Source: Hemerocallis citrina | Taxonomy: Eukaryota > Streptophyta > Magnoliopsida > Asparagales > Asphodelaceae | Assembly (NCBI GenBank): GCA_017893485.1 | Contig: CM030368.1 | Span: 112,734,220-112,798,219, forward strand | Reading direction: 5' to 3' | Length of the DNA stretch: 64,000 bases | Shown here: piece by piece, positions 32,612-44,624 of the stretch | Numbering within the stretch: the stretch's first letter is position 1 | Layout of the letters: the number at the start of each line of letters is the position of its first letter | Position numbers and translations under genes: made by a program | The notes under the pieces: generated by a model | Told to the model about the DNA's origin: nothing | What the model saw: the letters and a program-made list of their open reading frames with translations, nothing else | Database searches by the model: none

Positions 32612-35600
32612 TGTAACCCCTGTTTTCCATTTTCTATATTTTGGATGTATTTTTCTTTTTTGAGTATTTATTCATCGTGTATCTCTTTTGAACCATGTAT
32701 TGGATCTTCATTATCTATATATTCATCTATTTGATTTGTCATCTTTTTATTTGATCTTCTTGATTCAATTGTCAGCCTATTATCTTGTCTCTGACTAATC
32801 GAGCTATTATTTTGATCCTCATTATAAATTGTTCATGTCCCATTTTATTTATTGATTTTTTTGTTTCCCTCTCTTTATTGGATCTTTTTAATTTAAATCT
32901 TGTATTCTATTTGGATCTTTGTTAAAACCCTAACCCTATTCTATAATTCTTTAGTGGGTCTTTAATCCATTAATCCTATTACCCTCATTAACCACTATTG
33001 GATTCCCCAAACCCATTTAAACCCGTTACCTATATTCCCAACCCATCAGCCATCTTAACCCTAATACTACCCATATTTATAACCCCCTACATCTATTTCA
33101 CCCTGTTCATCTAACCCCTAGCCGCTTATTTCCTTCAACCTCCCGAAACCCTACCTCTTGCTCTTCTAAACCCATCCCAACTTTCTCCCTGTGCTCCTCC
33201 TGTCGCCACTCCTCACCATACCCCTGCACCTCCCGACGTCCCTGGTGCTGTGCTCCTTCCGACTTCAGTGCACCCTAGTCCCCTCTTCCTTTCGCGATGC
33301 ACCTCCACAACATCACTAGCAGCCCCCTCAACGCTGCCCTCCAGCCAGTCGCGATGCCTCAGCGATAGCAGCCACCCTATTTCCCTCCAACAGCAGCCAC
33401 CAACATCGAAAGCCTCTATCGCTGCTATCCGCCGTCTCCTCTTCTGCCATGTGCTCACCTGGCTTGCCATTGCTTGGCTCTTGTGTGCGGGTGGATCTCG
33501 TGATGTGTTCGTGTGATCGTAGTTCGTGACTCATCCGTTTAAGTTCGTGCCTGGGAAACCATTCCCGTTATACTTGTTCTTGCTTCGTTTTGGTCGTCAA
33601 CTATAAGGCAAGTAACTTGTATATATTCTGTTTGCATATACAAGTACTAAATACAAGATCTATTCTCATGAAAACCCCTATTAGATCTTGTCTCTATGTG
33701 TTGACCTATCCGTAGTTGTGTCATTACACACACGAGATAAAATTTAGACTTAGATCTAATTAAATTCATGTTGCATATATGTATGTTGGTTATGAACCAT
33801 AATATAATGTGTGAATCTTACATGCTTGACGTGTTACTGGTAGTATATCCTGTTATAGATCTGTTAAATACCTTATACCATGTTGCTTTGACATCTAGTA
33901 CACTATATTTCACATTTTATTCTGATTTGGATGTGTTACACATGAGCTAGTTGATTTTATGCATGAAGAATATTTCTGTATTTGTTGTTACCCCATTTTT
34001 ATTCAGTATTTTAAACCTTATTAACTTCAGAATATAAAAAATATTTTTGAATATGAATTATGGAGAATTCTTTCTACTTTCCAGAATTTCTGACAGATCT
34101 CAGTTTCGATTTGTGAGTTGCAAGTTATGGCTATTTTAGTACAGAGGTGTAGAAAATTACAGATTTGGTTTTATGCGAATTCTGGAGAGTAACTTATTTT
34201 TATCCTTATGTTAAATATAATTTTTTGATCCATTATTTTGCTGAGTGCAACTAAACTTGATTGGGATTAACCACCAATTTTTTTGGATTTAATTGATGAC
34301 TTTTATAAGCTATTCTATGCTTGCAAACAACTACTATACTTGCAGAATTTTTATGCTGTTCAGTAAAGAACCTAAATTTCAACCTGATTCTACTTGTTGT
34401 TTATAAAAACTTTGTGAATATGAATTGTAGCCTGTTGTATCTATTTTATCAACCTTTTGACGAATCTGGATTTCAATTTTTATTTTGTAATCTATTGTGG
34501 TTTTAGTACTGTTGTGTTTATGATTTCAGATTTATAAACTTGCTGTATCTTGCTGTTTTCTAATTTTTTCTTTCACTATACTATCTATATTGGAAAATTA
34601 TGAAACTTTATTTTCTGATACTAAATATACTAGGAATTACCCCAAATTTTTATTGGATTTAATCAATGAATTTTTATGCCGTTTTCTTGTTTATGAATAC
34701 AAACTTTAGATTTCTGGTTGAACATGTTTTCTGGATACAATTCTGTTTTGAGTCTTGTTTTTGTGAAATACCATATAACTTATATATATTTTCTGGATTC
34801 GGCCCAAAGTCTGTTTTCTATATTTTCTAATGAATCCAAGTTTGCTTGCCTGTGGCAACGGTAATTCCAGATTTGGTGCAGTACTGTCTTGCTATCCTGA
34901 ACTAGAATTTTTGTTGTCCTAATCTTTTATGAGTTGTCTTTCACCTTTGCATGTTTATCTTCCAACCTGAACCTGTTACTTATTTAAGCCATGTTATTCT
35001 TGCCAGTTTTATGCACATATATGCCTGTTTGATAGTAATAATAAATAATCAAGTCGAGGTTAAGGGAAAGATCTAGTAGTGAAAGATATGGAAATGTGTA
35101 CTTAGAAGGTGGCCAGTGTTTCCCACCTGCTATCTGTTATCTATTATCTGTTACGTGCATGACTACATGATACACGATTCTGTTTATCTTATTACTTGAC
35201 TGCACACTTCCCTATAGGAAGGTGTACTCAGAAGAAGACCCGTAGGTTCTATCTGTATATGTTATCAGTTATTTGGTACCTGAGCACACAGCCCTATACA
35301 GTCCACTAAGAAATCTAAACGCAAACTTCTTTGAATATAGAAACCAAGTGGTAAGTTGATGGGATGCATGAAGTGCTACTTAGATAGAAATAAATACAAG
35401 ACTTGACATAACCTGATATCTGTTATCTGTTTACCTGTTTGCATGACAACTGATATCTGTTATCTGTTTACCTATTTGCATGATACTTGACATTTGTTAG
35501 ATATTACCTGTACCTGTTAACACACCATGTTACCTGATTCTATTTTCTAATTCATGTTAGACATTCAGTTTTGCTGTCATATCTATTCCATGCTATGTTT

Positions 35601-36100
35601 ATTTCTGTTGTAACTCTATATTTGTTTATCTTTTCCAGTACTTGTGCCTGGATTACAAGCAGCCCGTAACTTGCATTGATGGGCATTTTGTTTCTCTTTC
35701 CTTTTCCTGCAATTTGTTAAATTGCAGATTATTGAGATCAGCTGCCCGATGGAGTAGGTGATCTTAGATTCTAGTTGTTGGAGTTCATGCAATTATTATT
35801 TCCTGTTGCGTATTCTGAATAATTGTATTTGCCACATGAATTTTGTATTGGGCAGTTTGACCCATAATTTATAACTAGTTCAGATCTGGTTTATTTGAGA
35901 TTATTAAGTTTTGTTTCAAGTAAATCATATAGGTATATTAATTCATTCATGCATGCGTGGTTGGTTTCTCCTTATTTACTTCTTGTTATTCCTGTGAAAT
36001 GTTGTAAAGATCCAGACAGCTTTTGGATGATGAAATCATTCGCTGGACTTAGTCACATATCCGTATTCCATATCTCCTTTTTGGGAAGCGGGGCATGACA
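32612..36100 (+). repeat. 5' LTR of chromovirus D1
   Basis: 3489 bp, from TGTAACCCC to ...GGGGCATGACA, repeated at 40958-44452 (about 90% by eye). Core promoter-like TTTATAACCCC near 33071-33080, telobox AAACCCTAA at 32925-32933 upstream, a GC-rich leader at 33100-33500, AAGGCAAGT at 33605-33613, and GTTATCTGTT/TACCTGTT-type degenerate repeats at 35120-35560. It starts next to AGTTG within LTR F. The 88-codon frame 33250-33516 is leader sequence with no known domain. Confidence 0.9.
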
Positions 36101-36110
36101 AGGTTTTTAG

Positions 36111-36122
36111 TGGTATCAGAGC
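36111..36122 (+). other. Primer binding site of D1 (initiator tRNA-Met)
   Basis: TGGTATCAGAGC, 10 bp after the LTR end. Confidence 0.92.
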
Positions 36123-36271
36123 CCATGCTTGGCTAATGTATTAGTTTAACTAATATATTTGACAAGCTTCGCTCGACCTGGGATTGGCTCAACAACACAC
36201 ACCATGCATACATGAATAAATTATAATCAACATTGATCTGAATGCTAATTGTTTTTTATCGTGTGCAGACC

Positions 36272-37471
36272 ATAGCTCGCAGAGGTCCCACTTCTCGTTC
36301 TCAGGAAGATCAGCCTGGGTTTGAGGTCATTACTAATGTGCTTGAGCAGTTGATCAATATGCAGCAAAACCACAACGATCTTGTGATGGCTGCTTTGGAA
36401 GCTGCCCGGGTTCCGCCTCCCGCTGTGACTATGCAGGCAGCTCTCCCTCCTCATTCGGGTACAATCACAGATTTCATGAGGCTGCATCCTGATAGATTTT
36501 CAGGTAATGAGATGCCTTTGGAGGCAGAACAATGGCTGATCAGGACAGAGTAGTTGCTTTTGGCAGCACGAGTTGTCGATGCTGATCGAGTGGATGTGGT
36601 GACCATCCAGCTGGTGGATCTGACCCATATTTTGTGGAGGTCCAAATCCGAAAGGATCGAACGGCCTGTTACTTAGGCCATGTTCACTAGGTGCTTCTTG
36701 GAGAAGTTCTTCCCTAGCAGCACTCGTGTTGAAATGGAGCAACAATTCCTGGCCATAAAACAGGTTGGTCGTTGTTCTATTTTGGAACTTTGTTACAAAT
36801 TGTTCATGCAATGTTGTAACATGAGGCTATCTTGGAACAGGGCTCCAGGTCTGTGGATTAGTATGCAGCGGAATTTACCAGACTTAGCCGCTTCGCAGCC
36901 ATTCTTGTGGCGAACGAAGAGGACATGGATCGTAGATTCACGTTGGGACTTGAGCAAGATATTCAGATGCATCTCATCTCCATTTGCTTGCGTACTTACG
37001 CTGAGGCTCTTGAGGTTGCCCGTGCTCAAGAGCAGGCTCGTTGCAAGTTGGCTCCTCCCCAGCGGACTGTTCCGCACTTTGTTGTTGCTAGGCCTTCTGG
37101 TGGGCCAATTCGGAGGCCTGTCCCAGCCCATCCTCTCAGGGTGATGCCCTACTCTTCTGTTGTTTCCTGGGGAGCTAGTTTCTGCGACTTCTGCTAGTTG
37201 GCTGAGCATGATCGCAGGAATTGTAGGCATGTCAACCCCCAATGCTTCAGATGTGGCGCTACTGACCATTAAGTGCGATATTGCCCGCAACAACGGATGG
37301 TGCTTCTAGCCGGGGGTTCTTCTTAGTAGGTAGCCCAAGCTCGTGGTCCGGTTAGGCCACCGCTTCCCCCTCAGTGCCAGATTTTCGATCAGAGGACCGC
37401 TGTGCCCAGGAGAGGTCAGGCTTTCAACTTGACAGCTGTGGAAGCTGAGTCAGCAGAAGGGGTTGTTCCAG
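36272..37471 (+). pseudogene. D1 gag with one internal intron, start codon lost
   Basis: Chromovirus gag. The position matching the D2 ATG is ATA here (36272-36274), directly after GTGTGCAG/ACC. Conserved blocks: DFMRLHPDRFSG, PLEAEQWLIRTE followed by TAG, RVDVVTIQLVDL, then LEKFFPSSTRVEMEQQFL. A 77-nt GT..AG interval (36764-36840) must be removed to join FLAIKQ to the SRSVD block. Downstream are two CCHC-type knuckles: CDFC..HDRRNC (with a TAG between) and CFRCGATDHxVRYC, the latter with a TAA. TAGTAG at 37324-37329 replaces CAGCAG of D2. Several stops, so not functional. Confidence 0.85.
36764..36840 (+). other. Inferred intron in D1 gag
   Basis: AAACAG/GTTGGTCG to CTTGGAACAG/GGC; 77 nt, not a multiple of 3, phase 0. 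Its removal restores the usual gag continuity (LKQ-GS-x-SVxEY). Same length and borders in D2 (45117-45193); K has an aligned 83-nt interval at 46027-46109. Confidence 0.6.
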
Positions 37472-37608
37472 GTATTTTTTTTGTATTTTGTTGTTTTCCT
37501 TTGCTTCTTTCATATGTCTTGCATTATCCTTTCATATTATCTTTCTACATTGTGTTTCCTCACCCTTGATCATCAGTTCTTTTCCTCTTGCTTTTGATTA
37601 TATCTTAG
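37472..37608 (+). other. Inferred intron between D1 gag and protease
   Basis: GTTCCAG/GTATTTTTTTT to TATATCTTAG/GTG; 137 nt, very T-rich, phase 1. Joining the flanks puts the zinc-knuckle linker in frame with the protease lead FLVCSFPAHVLFDS. K has the equivalent 46759-46914. Confidence 0.6.
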
Positions 37609-40600
37609 GTGTTTTCCTTGTTTGTTCTTTCCCTGCTCATGTTCTCTTTGATTCCGAGGAAACCCATTCCTTCGTCTCTTCCCCCTTCCTAGCTCGCCAT
37701 CAGTTGGAGTGCAGCATTATGTCAGAGCCTGGGAACATTTTCACATGTGGTGGTGTTGTCGATTGTTCCCGAGAGTGCAGGCAGAGTCCCGTGATTATTG
37801 GTGGCACAGATTTCAAGGCTGACCTAATTGTAATTGGGAATTCCGGATTCGAAGTCATTCTCGGTATGGATTAGTTGGGTGAATCCCATGCCATTATTAA
37901 TTTCCGTGCCAAGAAAGTTGTATTCCGGATCCCATGTCATGCAGAGTTTGAGTTCCATGATGGGGGGACACCCCTTGGCCGAGCTAAAACTGCAGTTGAT
38001 CAGGAGGTTTGTGCAATCTGTGAGGCTGCACCTCTAGTAGTGCGGGAATTCCTGGATGTTTTTCCAGAGGAGTTGCTTGGATTACCTCTGATAGGGATGT
38101 GGAGTTCGGTATTGAAGCTCAGTCTGGTACGGTGCCGATATCGAAGAGTCCTTACAGGATGGCACCAGATGAGTTAGCAGAGCTTAAGGTACAGATTAAG
38201 GAGTTGCTTGATTTGGGTTTCATCAGACCCAGTGTTTCTTCGTGGGGTGCTCTAGTCCTTTTTGTCAACAAGAAGGATGGTAGTCGTCGACTGTGCATCG
38301 ATTATCGAGAATTGAACAGTGTTACTGTGAAGAACCGGTATCTGCTACCTAGGATCATTGACTTATTTGATTAGTTGGGCAGAGCAGCTGTCTTCTCGAA
38401 CTTGGATCTTCGTTCTGGGTATCATCAGGTCAAGGTGAAGGCCACTAATGTGCAGAAGACTGCGTTCAGGACCAGATATGGGCACTATAAGTATCTTGTG
38501 ATGCCGTTCGGGGTCACGAATGCGCCAGCAGTATCTATGAGTCTAATGAACAAGGTGTTTTCCCAGTTCCTGGATAGATTTGTGGTGGTCTTCATTGATG
38601 ACATTCTACTATATTCTTGGAACCGGGAGGATTGAGCATCTTTAGTTGGTTCTGCAGACCTTGAGGGAGAATCAGCTCTATAGAAAACTCAACAAGTGTG
38701 AGTTTTGACTCGACAGAGTTATCTTCTTAGGGCACATTATCTTGGGCAATGGTATTTCAGTGGAGCTGTCCAAGGTTGCAGCTGTGAAGGATTGGCCAAT
38801 TCCTAAGTCAGTTTCTGAAGTGAGAAGTTTCCTTGGTCTAGCTGGCTATTATCGGAAATTTGTCCAAGATTTTTCGAAGATAGCAGGACCATTGACTTAG
38901 CTGACAAGAAAGGATCAGAAGTTCTGTTGGTCTGAGGCTTGCAGTGAGTCTTTTGCTGAGTTGAAGAACAGGTTGACGTCAGCGCTAGTGTTGACTATTT
39001 CAGATGGTTCAGGTGGATTTGTAGTTCACTGTGACGCATCTAGAAATGGTCTTGAAGCAGTTCTGTTGCAGAAGGACCGAGTTGTTGCTTATGCATTGAG
39101 GCAGTTGAGATCGCATGAGAAGAACTATCCGACTCATGACTTGGAGTTAGTGGCAGTGATCTTTCCCTTGAAGCTGTAGAGACACTATTTACTTGGCGAC
39201 CGAGTGGAGTTCTTTACTAGTACGTCTTCACCCAAAATGAGTTGAATATGAGGCAAAGGCATTGGTTGGAACTTATGGCCGATTATGACATCAGTTTGTA
39301 ATACCATCCTGGTAGAGTGAATTTGGTGCCAGATGCTTTGAGCAGGAGACCGGCAGCTATGTTCCTAACTCAGTAGAGAGATTTGGTTGAACAGATGCGG
39401 AGGTTGGAGTTGGATTTATTGTTGCTGAGTTCTGATCGGAGGTGTTGGGTGCTTGAGCTTCAGTCATCTCTTATTGAGCAGATTAAAGAGGCGCAGGCTG
39501 GTGATGAGCAGTTGCAGGATTTCAGAGGATAAGTTGAGGCTGGTTCCGGAATGGACATGGTTATTCATGCTGATGGATCGCTCCGTTTTGGGTCCAGATT
39601 GTGTGTCCCGAAGGGTGAAGTTCGTTAGAGGTTGCTTGAGGAAGCCCACCAGTCATTGTATTCTACTCATCCTGGAGGTACTAAGATGTACAGGGACTTG
39701 AAGCTTCATTTCTACTGGCATGGTATGAAGAGTGTTGTGGCTTGGTTTGTGTCTCAGTATCTGATCTACCAGGACTTCTTCAACCGCTTCCCATTCCGGA
39801 ATGGAAGTGGGAACACATCACTATGGAATTTGTGACCGCTTTGCCGAGGAGTCCTGAGGGTCACAATGCCATTTGGGTGATTGTCGGCCGACTGACAAGA
39901 GTGCTCACTTCATTCCCTTCCGAGTCGGACAGTCTACTAAGAGCCTAGCTGAGAAGTACATGCAGGAGATCGTCAGACTTCATGGGGTTCTAGTTAGTAT
40001 TGTATCCGACAGGGATACGAGATTCAGATCTCAGTTCTGGGAGAGTCTTCAGAGTAGTTTGGGAGCAAATTGAAGTACAATACAGCTTTTCATCCCCAGA
40101 CTGATGGACAGTAAAAGAGGACCATCCAGACTCTTGAGAAAATGTTTAGGACCTGTATGTTGCAGTTCGGTGGATCATGGGAGGACCATTTGCATCTCGT
40201 AGAGTTCTCCTACAATAACACCTTTCAGGCCAGTCTTAAAGCTACACCGTTCGGGGCACTTTATGGGCGGAAGTGCAGATCACCAGTGTGATGGGATGAC
40301 ATTGGTGAGAGGAAATTGTTGGGTCCGGAGTTTATCACCAAGACAGTTGATGCGGTGACTCAGATCAGGAAGCATCTTCAGGCAGCTCAGGATAGGCAGA
40401 GGTGATGGGCTGATGTCCATCGGAGAGCTTTGGATTTTGAGGTTGGTAACCATGTTTTCCTAAAGGTATCGCCTTGGCAAGGTGTCATTCGGTTTGGTGG
40501 TGGGGGCAAGCTTAGCCCTAGGTTCATTGGACCATTCGATATTGGGGAACGAGTAGGCAAGGTGGCCTATCGTCTTGCATTGCCACCGGCTTTATTTGGA

Positions 40601-40860
40601 GTACACGATGTTTTCCATGTCTCACAACTCAGGACATATATCCGCGATGAGGGGCACGTGATCGACTATTATGAGATGACCTGCGGTCGGATTTGAATTG
40701 TGAGATTCCGCCAGTTGCTATTTTGGATCGGCGGGAGAAAGTGCTTAAGAACAAGGTCATCAAGATGGTTCGTGTTTCTTGGAATCCTCACTCGCTGGGT
40801 GAGTCAACTTGGGAGTTGGAGGAGGAGATACATCAGAAGTTTTCTCATATGTTTGAGTAG
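37609..40860 (+). pseudogene. D1 pol: protease, RT, RNase H, integrase, chromodomain
   Basis: Protease has VLFDSEETHSF (DSG triad changed to DSE). Then TAG at 37872 and a frameshift near 38085. RT shows [38 protein letters not shown] and [11 protein letters not shown]. RNase H starts at a [16 protein letters not shown] block, but a short deletion near 39220 removes the TDHKSLK catalytic patch. Integrase: YSTHPGGTKMYRDLK, with both zinc-binding cysteines replaced by tyrosine (QYLIYQ) and about 12 codons missing; core TMEFVTALP and [12 protein letters not shown]. The C-terminus has [12 protein letters not shown] and DVFHVSQLR, then a chromodomain (DRREKVLKNKVIK, STWELEEEI) in another frame ending at 40860. 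Many stops are CAG to TAG. Chromovirus, Tekay/Del-like. Confidence 0.9.
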
Positions 40861-40957
40861 CTTTTTGTTTTGTTGTTTCTTTTCTTTTCGGGGTTACCCT
40901 ATGTACCTCTTGTTTGAATTTCGAGAACGAAATTCTTTTTGTTAGGTGGGTAGGATT
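40861..40957 (+). other. D1 3' untranslated end with PPT-like motif
   Basis: Ends TTTCGAGAACGAAATTC, then GTTAGGTGGGTAGGA immediately before the LTR. The same element precedes the A, C and H 3' LTRs, so it likely contains the polypurine primer. Confidence 0.65.
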
Positions 40958-43900
40958 TGTAACCCTTATTTTTCATTTTCTGTATTTTGGATGTATTTTT
41001 CTTTTTGAGTATTTATTCATCTTGTATCTCTTTTGAACCGTGTATTGGATCTTCATTATCTATATATTCATCTATTGGATTTATCGTCTTTTTATTTGAT
41101 CTTATTGATTCAATTGTCAGCCTATTGTCTCGTCTCTGATTGATCGAGCAATTATTTTGATCCTCATTATAAATTGTTCATGTACCATTTTATTTATTCA
41201 TTTTTTTGTTTCCCTCTCTTTATTAGATCTTTTTAATTTAAATCCTATATTCTATTTGGATCTTTATTAAAACCCCAACCCTATTCTATAATTCTTTAGT
41301 GGATCTTTAATCCATTAATCATGTTACCCTCATTGACCTTTATTGGATCCCCTAAACCCATTTAAACCTGTTACCTATATTCCCAACCCGTCAGCCATCA
41401 TAACCGTAATACTGCCTATTTTTATACCCCCCCTGCATCTATTTCACCCTGTTCATCTAACCCAAGCCGCTTATTTCCTTCAACCTCCCAAAACCCTACC
41501 TCCTACTCTTCTAAACCCAACCCAACCTACTCCCTGTGCTCCTCCCGTCGCCACTCCTAACCATACCCCTGCACCTCCTGATGTCCCCGGCGGTGTGCTC
41601 CTTCTGACCTCTGCGCACCCTGGTCCCCTCTTCCTATCGTGACGCACCTCCACAGCATCGCCGGCAGCCCCTCAGCACTGCCCTCCAGCCAGTCACAATG
41701 CCTCAGCGACTACAGCCACCCTGTTTCCCTCTGACAGCAGCCAGCAGCATCGACAGCCTCTGTCGCCGCTGTCCACCGTCTCCTCTTCTGCCGTGCGCTT
41801 ACCGGGGATTTCCATTGCTTGGCACTTGTGTGCGGGTAGATCTCGTGTTTTGTTCGTGTGATCGTAGTTCACGACTCGTTCATTTAAGTTCGTGCTCGGG
41901 AAACCATTCCGTTATTCTTGTTCTTGCTTCGTTTTCATCGTCAACTATAAGGTGGTAACTTGTATAATTTCTGTTTGCATATACTAGTACTAAATACTGC
42001 CTGTAGTGTAGTTGCTACAAGATCTATTCTCTTGAAAACCCCTGTTAGATCTTGTCTCTATGTGTTGACCCATCCGTAGTTGTCTCATTACAGGCACGAC
42101 ATGAAATTTAGACTTAGATCTAATTAAATTTCTATTGCATGCATGTATGTTGGTTGTGAACCATAATATGATGCGTGAATCTTGCTTGCTTGACGTGTTA
42201 CTGGTAGTATATCATGTTGTAGATTTGTTAAATACCCTATACCTTGTTGCTTTGACATCTAGTACACCATATATCACATTTTGTTATGATTTGGATGTGT
42301 TACACATGAGCTAGTTGATTTTATGCGTGAAGAATATTTCTGTATTTGCTGTTACCCCGTTTTTGTTCAGTATTTTAGATCCTATTAAGGTCAGAATATG
42401 AAAATTATTTGTGAATATGAATTATAGAGAATTTTGTCTACTTTCCAGAATTTCTGACAGATCTCAGTTTTGATTTGTGAGTTGTATGTTATGGCTATTT
42501 TACTACAGATGTGTAGAAAATTACAGATTTAGTTTTATATGAATTCTGGAGAGTAAATTATTTTTATCTTGATGTTAAAGATAATATTTTGATCCAATAT
42601 TTTGCTGAGTACAACTAGACTTGAATGGGATTAACCCCTAATTTTTTTGATTTAATTCATGAATTTTATAAACTATTCCATGCTTGCAAACAACTACTAT
42701 ACTTGCAGGATTTTCATGCTTGTTAGTAAAGAACCTAAATTTCAACCTGATTCTACTTACTGTTTATAAAAACTATGTGAATATGAATTGTAGCCTGCTG
42801 TATCTGTTTTGTCACCCTTTTGACGAATTTGGATTTAAATTTATATTTTGTAATCTATTGCTGTTTTAGTATTGCTGTGTTTACGATTTCAGATTTACAA
42901 ACTTGTTGTATCTTGCTGTTTTCTGATTTTTTTACTATACTATATATATTGGAAAATTATGAAACTTTATTTTTTGATACTAAACATATTAGGGATTACC
43001 TCAGATTTTTCTTGGACTTAATAAGTGTGTTTTTATGCCGTTTTCCTGTTTATGAATACAAACTATTGATTTCTGGCTGAACATGTTTACTGGATACTTT
43101 GAGTCCTAATTTTGTGAAATACCATATAACTTATATATATTTTCTAAATTCGGCCGAGAGTTTATTTTCCAGTATTTCTAACGGATCCAGATTTTCATGT
43201 TTGTGGCAATGGGAATCCCAGATTTGGTACAGTACTGTCTTTCTGTCCTGAACTAGAATTTTCGTTGTCCTAATCTTTTATGAGTTATCTTTCACCTGTG
43301 CATGTTTATCTTCCAACCTGAACCTGTTACTTGTTTATGCCATGTTATTCTTGCCTGTTTTGCACACATATATGCCTGTTTGATAATAATAAAAAATAAT
43401 CAAGCCGGGGTTAAGGGAAAGATGTAGTAGTGGAAAATTATGAAAATATGTACTTAGAAGGGTGCCCATGTTTCCCACCTATTATCTGTTATCTGTTATC
43501 TGTTACGTGTTCATGACTACATGATACACAATTCTGTTTATCTGATTACCTGACTGCACACTTTCCTATAAGAAGGTGTACTCAGAAGAGGACCGATAGG
43601 TTCTATCTGTATTTGTTATCTGATATCTGATACCTGAGCACACGGCCCTATACAGTCGATTACGAAATCTAAACGCAAACTTGTTTGAATATAGCAACCA
43701 TGTAGTAAATGCATAGGACGCATGAAGTGCTACCTAGATAGAAATAAATACAAGACTTGACATAACCTGACATCTGTTTTCTGTTTACCTGTTTGCATGA
43801 CATCTAACATCTATTATCTGTTTACTTCTTTGCATGATAGTTGACATCTATTACATATTACCTGTACCTGTTAGCACACCATGTTACTTGATTCTGTTTC

Positions 43901-44452
43901 TGATTCATGTTAAACATTCTGTTTTGCTGTCATATCTATTCCATGCTATGTTTGTTTCCGTTGTTACTCTATATCTGTTTATCTTTTCCTCTACTTGGGC
44001 CTGCTCTACAAGCAGCCCGTAACTTGCATTGACGGACGTTTTGTCTCTCTTTCCTTTACCCGCAATTTGTTAAATTGCTAATTATGGAGATCAGCTGCCC
44101 GATGGAGTAGGTGATCTGAGATTCTAGTTGCTGAAGTTCTTGCTATTATTATTTCTTGTTGCTTATTCTAAATAAATGTATTTTCCACATGAATTTTGTA
44201 TTGCAGTTTGACTCATAATTTATAACTTGTTCAGATCTGGTCTATTTCAGATTATTAAGTTTTGTTTCAAGTAAATCCTATTGGTATATTGATTCATTTA
44301 TGCATGAATGGTTGGTTTCTCCTTGTTTACTTCTTGTTATTCCTGTGAAATGTTGTAAAGATCCTGACAGCTTATGGAGTATGAAAATCATTCGCTGGAC
44401 TTAGTTATGTATTTGTATTCTGTATCTCCTTTTTGGGAAGTGGGGCGTGACA
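40958..44452 (+). repeat. Central LTR shared by D1 and D2
   Basis: 3495 bp matching 32612-36100. It serves as 3' LTR of D1 and is followed directly by a PBS and gag of D2, giving LTR-internal-LTR-internal order. The splice-like motif is altered here (AAGGTGGTAAC at 41949). TTTTTATACCC near 41418-41428 is the TATA equivalent. Confidence 0.9.
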
Positions 44453-44462
44453 AGGTTTTTCG

Positions 44463-44474
44463 TGGTATCAGAGC
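44463..44474 (+). other. Primer binding site of D2 (initiator tRNA-Met)
   Basis: TGGTATCAGAGC, 10 bp after the LTR end. Confidence 0.92.
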
Positions 44475-44624
44475 CCAGATTTGGCTGATGTATTAGTTTA
44501 ATTGATATATTAGACAAGCTTCGCTCGACCTGGGATTGGCTCAACAGTACACACACCATGCATACATGAATAAATTATAATCAACTTTGATCTGGATGCT
44601 AATTGTTTTTATCTTATGCAGACC

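Noticed and set aside
32611..44452. AGTTG target-site duplication around D1
   Set aside because: AGTTG precedes the 5' LTR, but the second LTR is followed by D2 internal sequence, so no matching copy can be shown.
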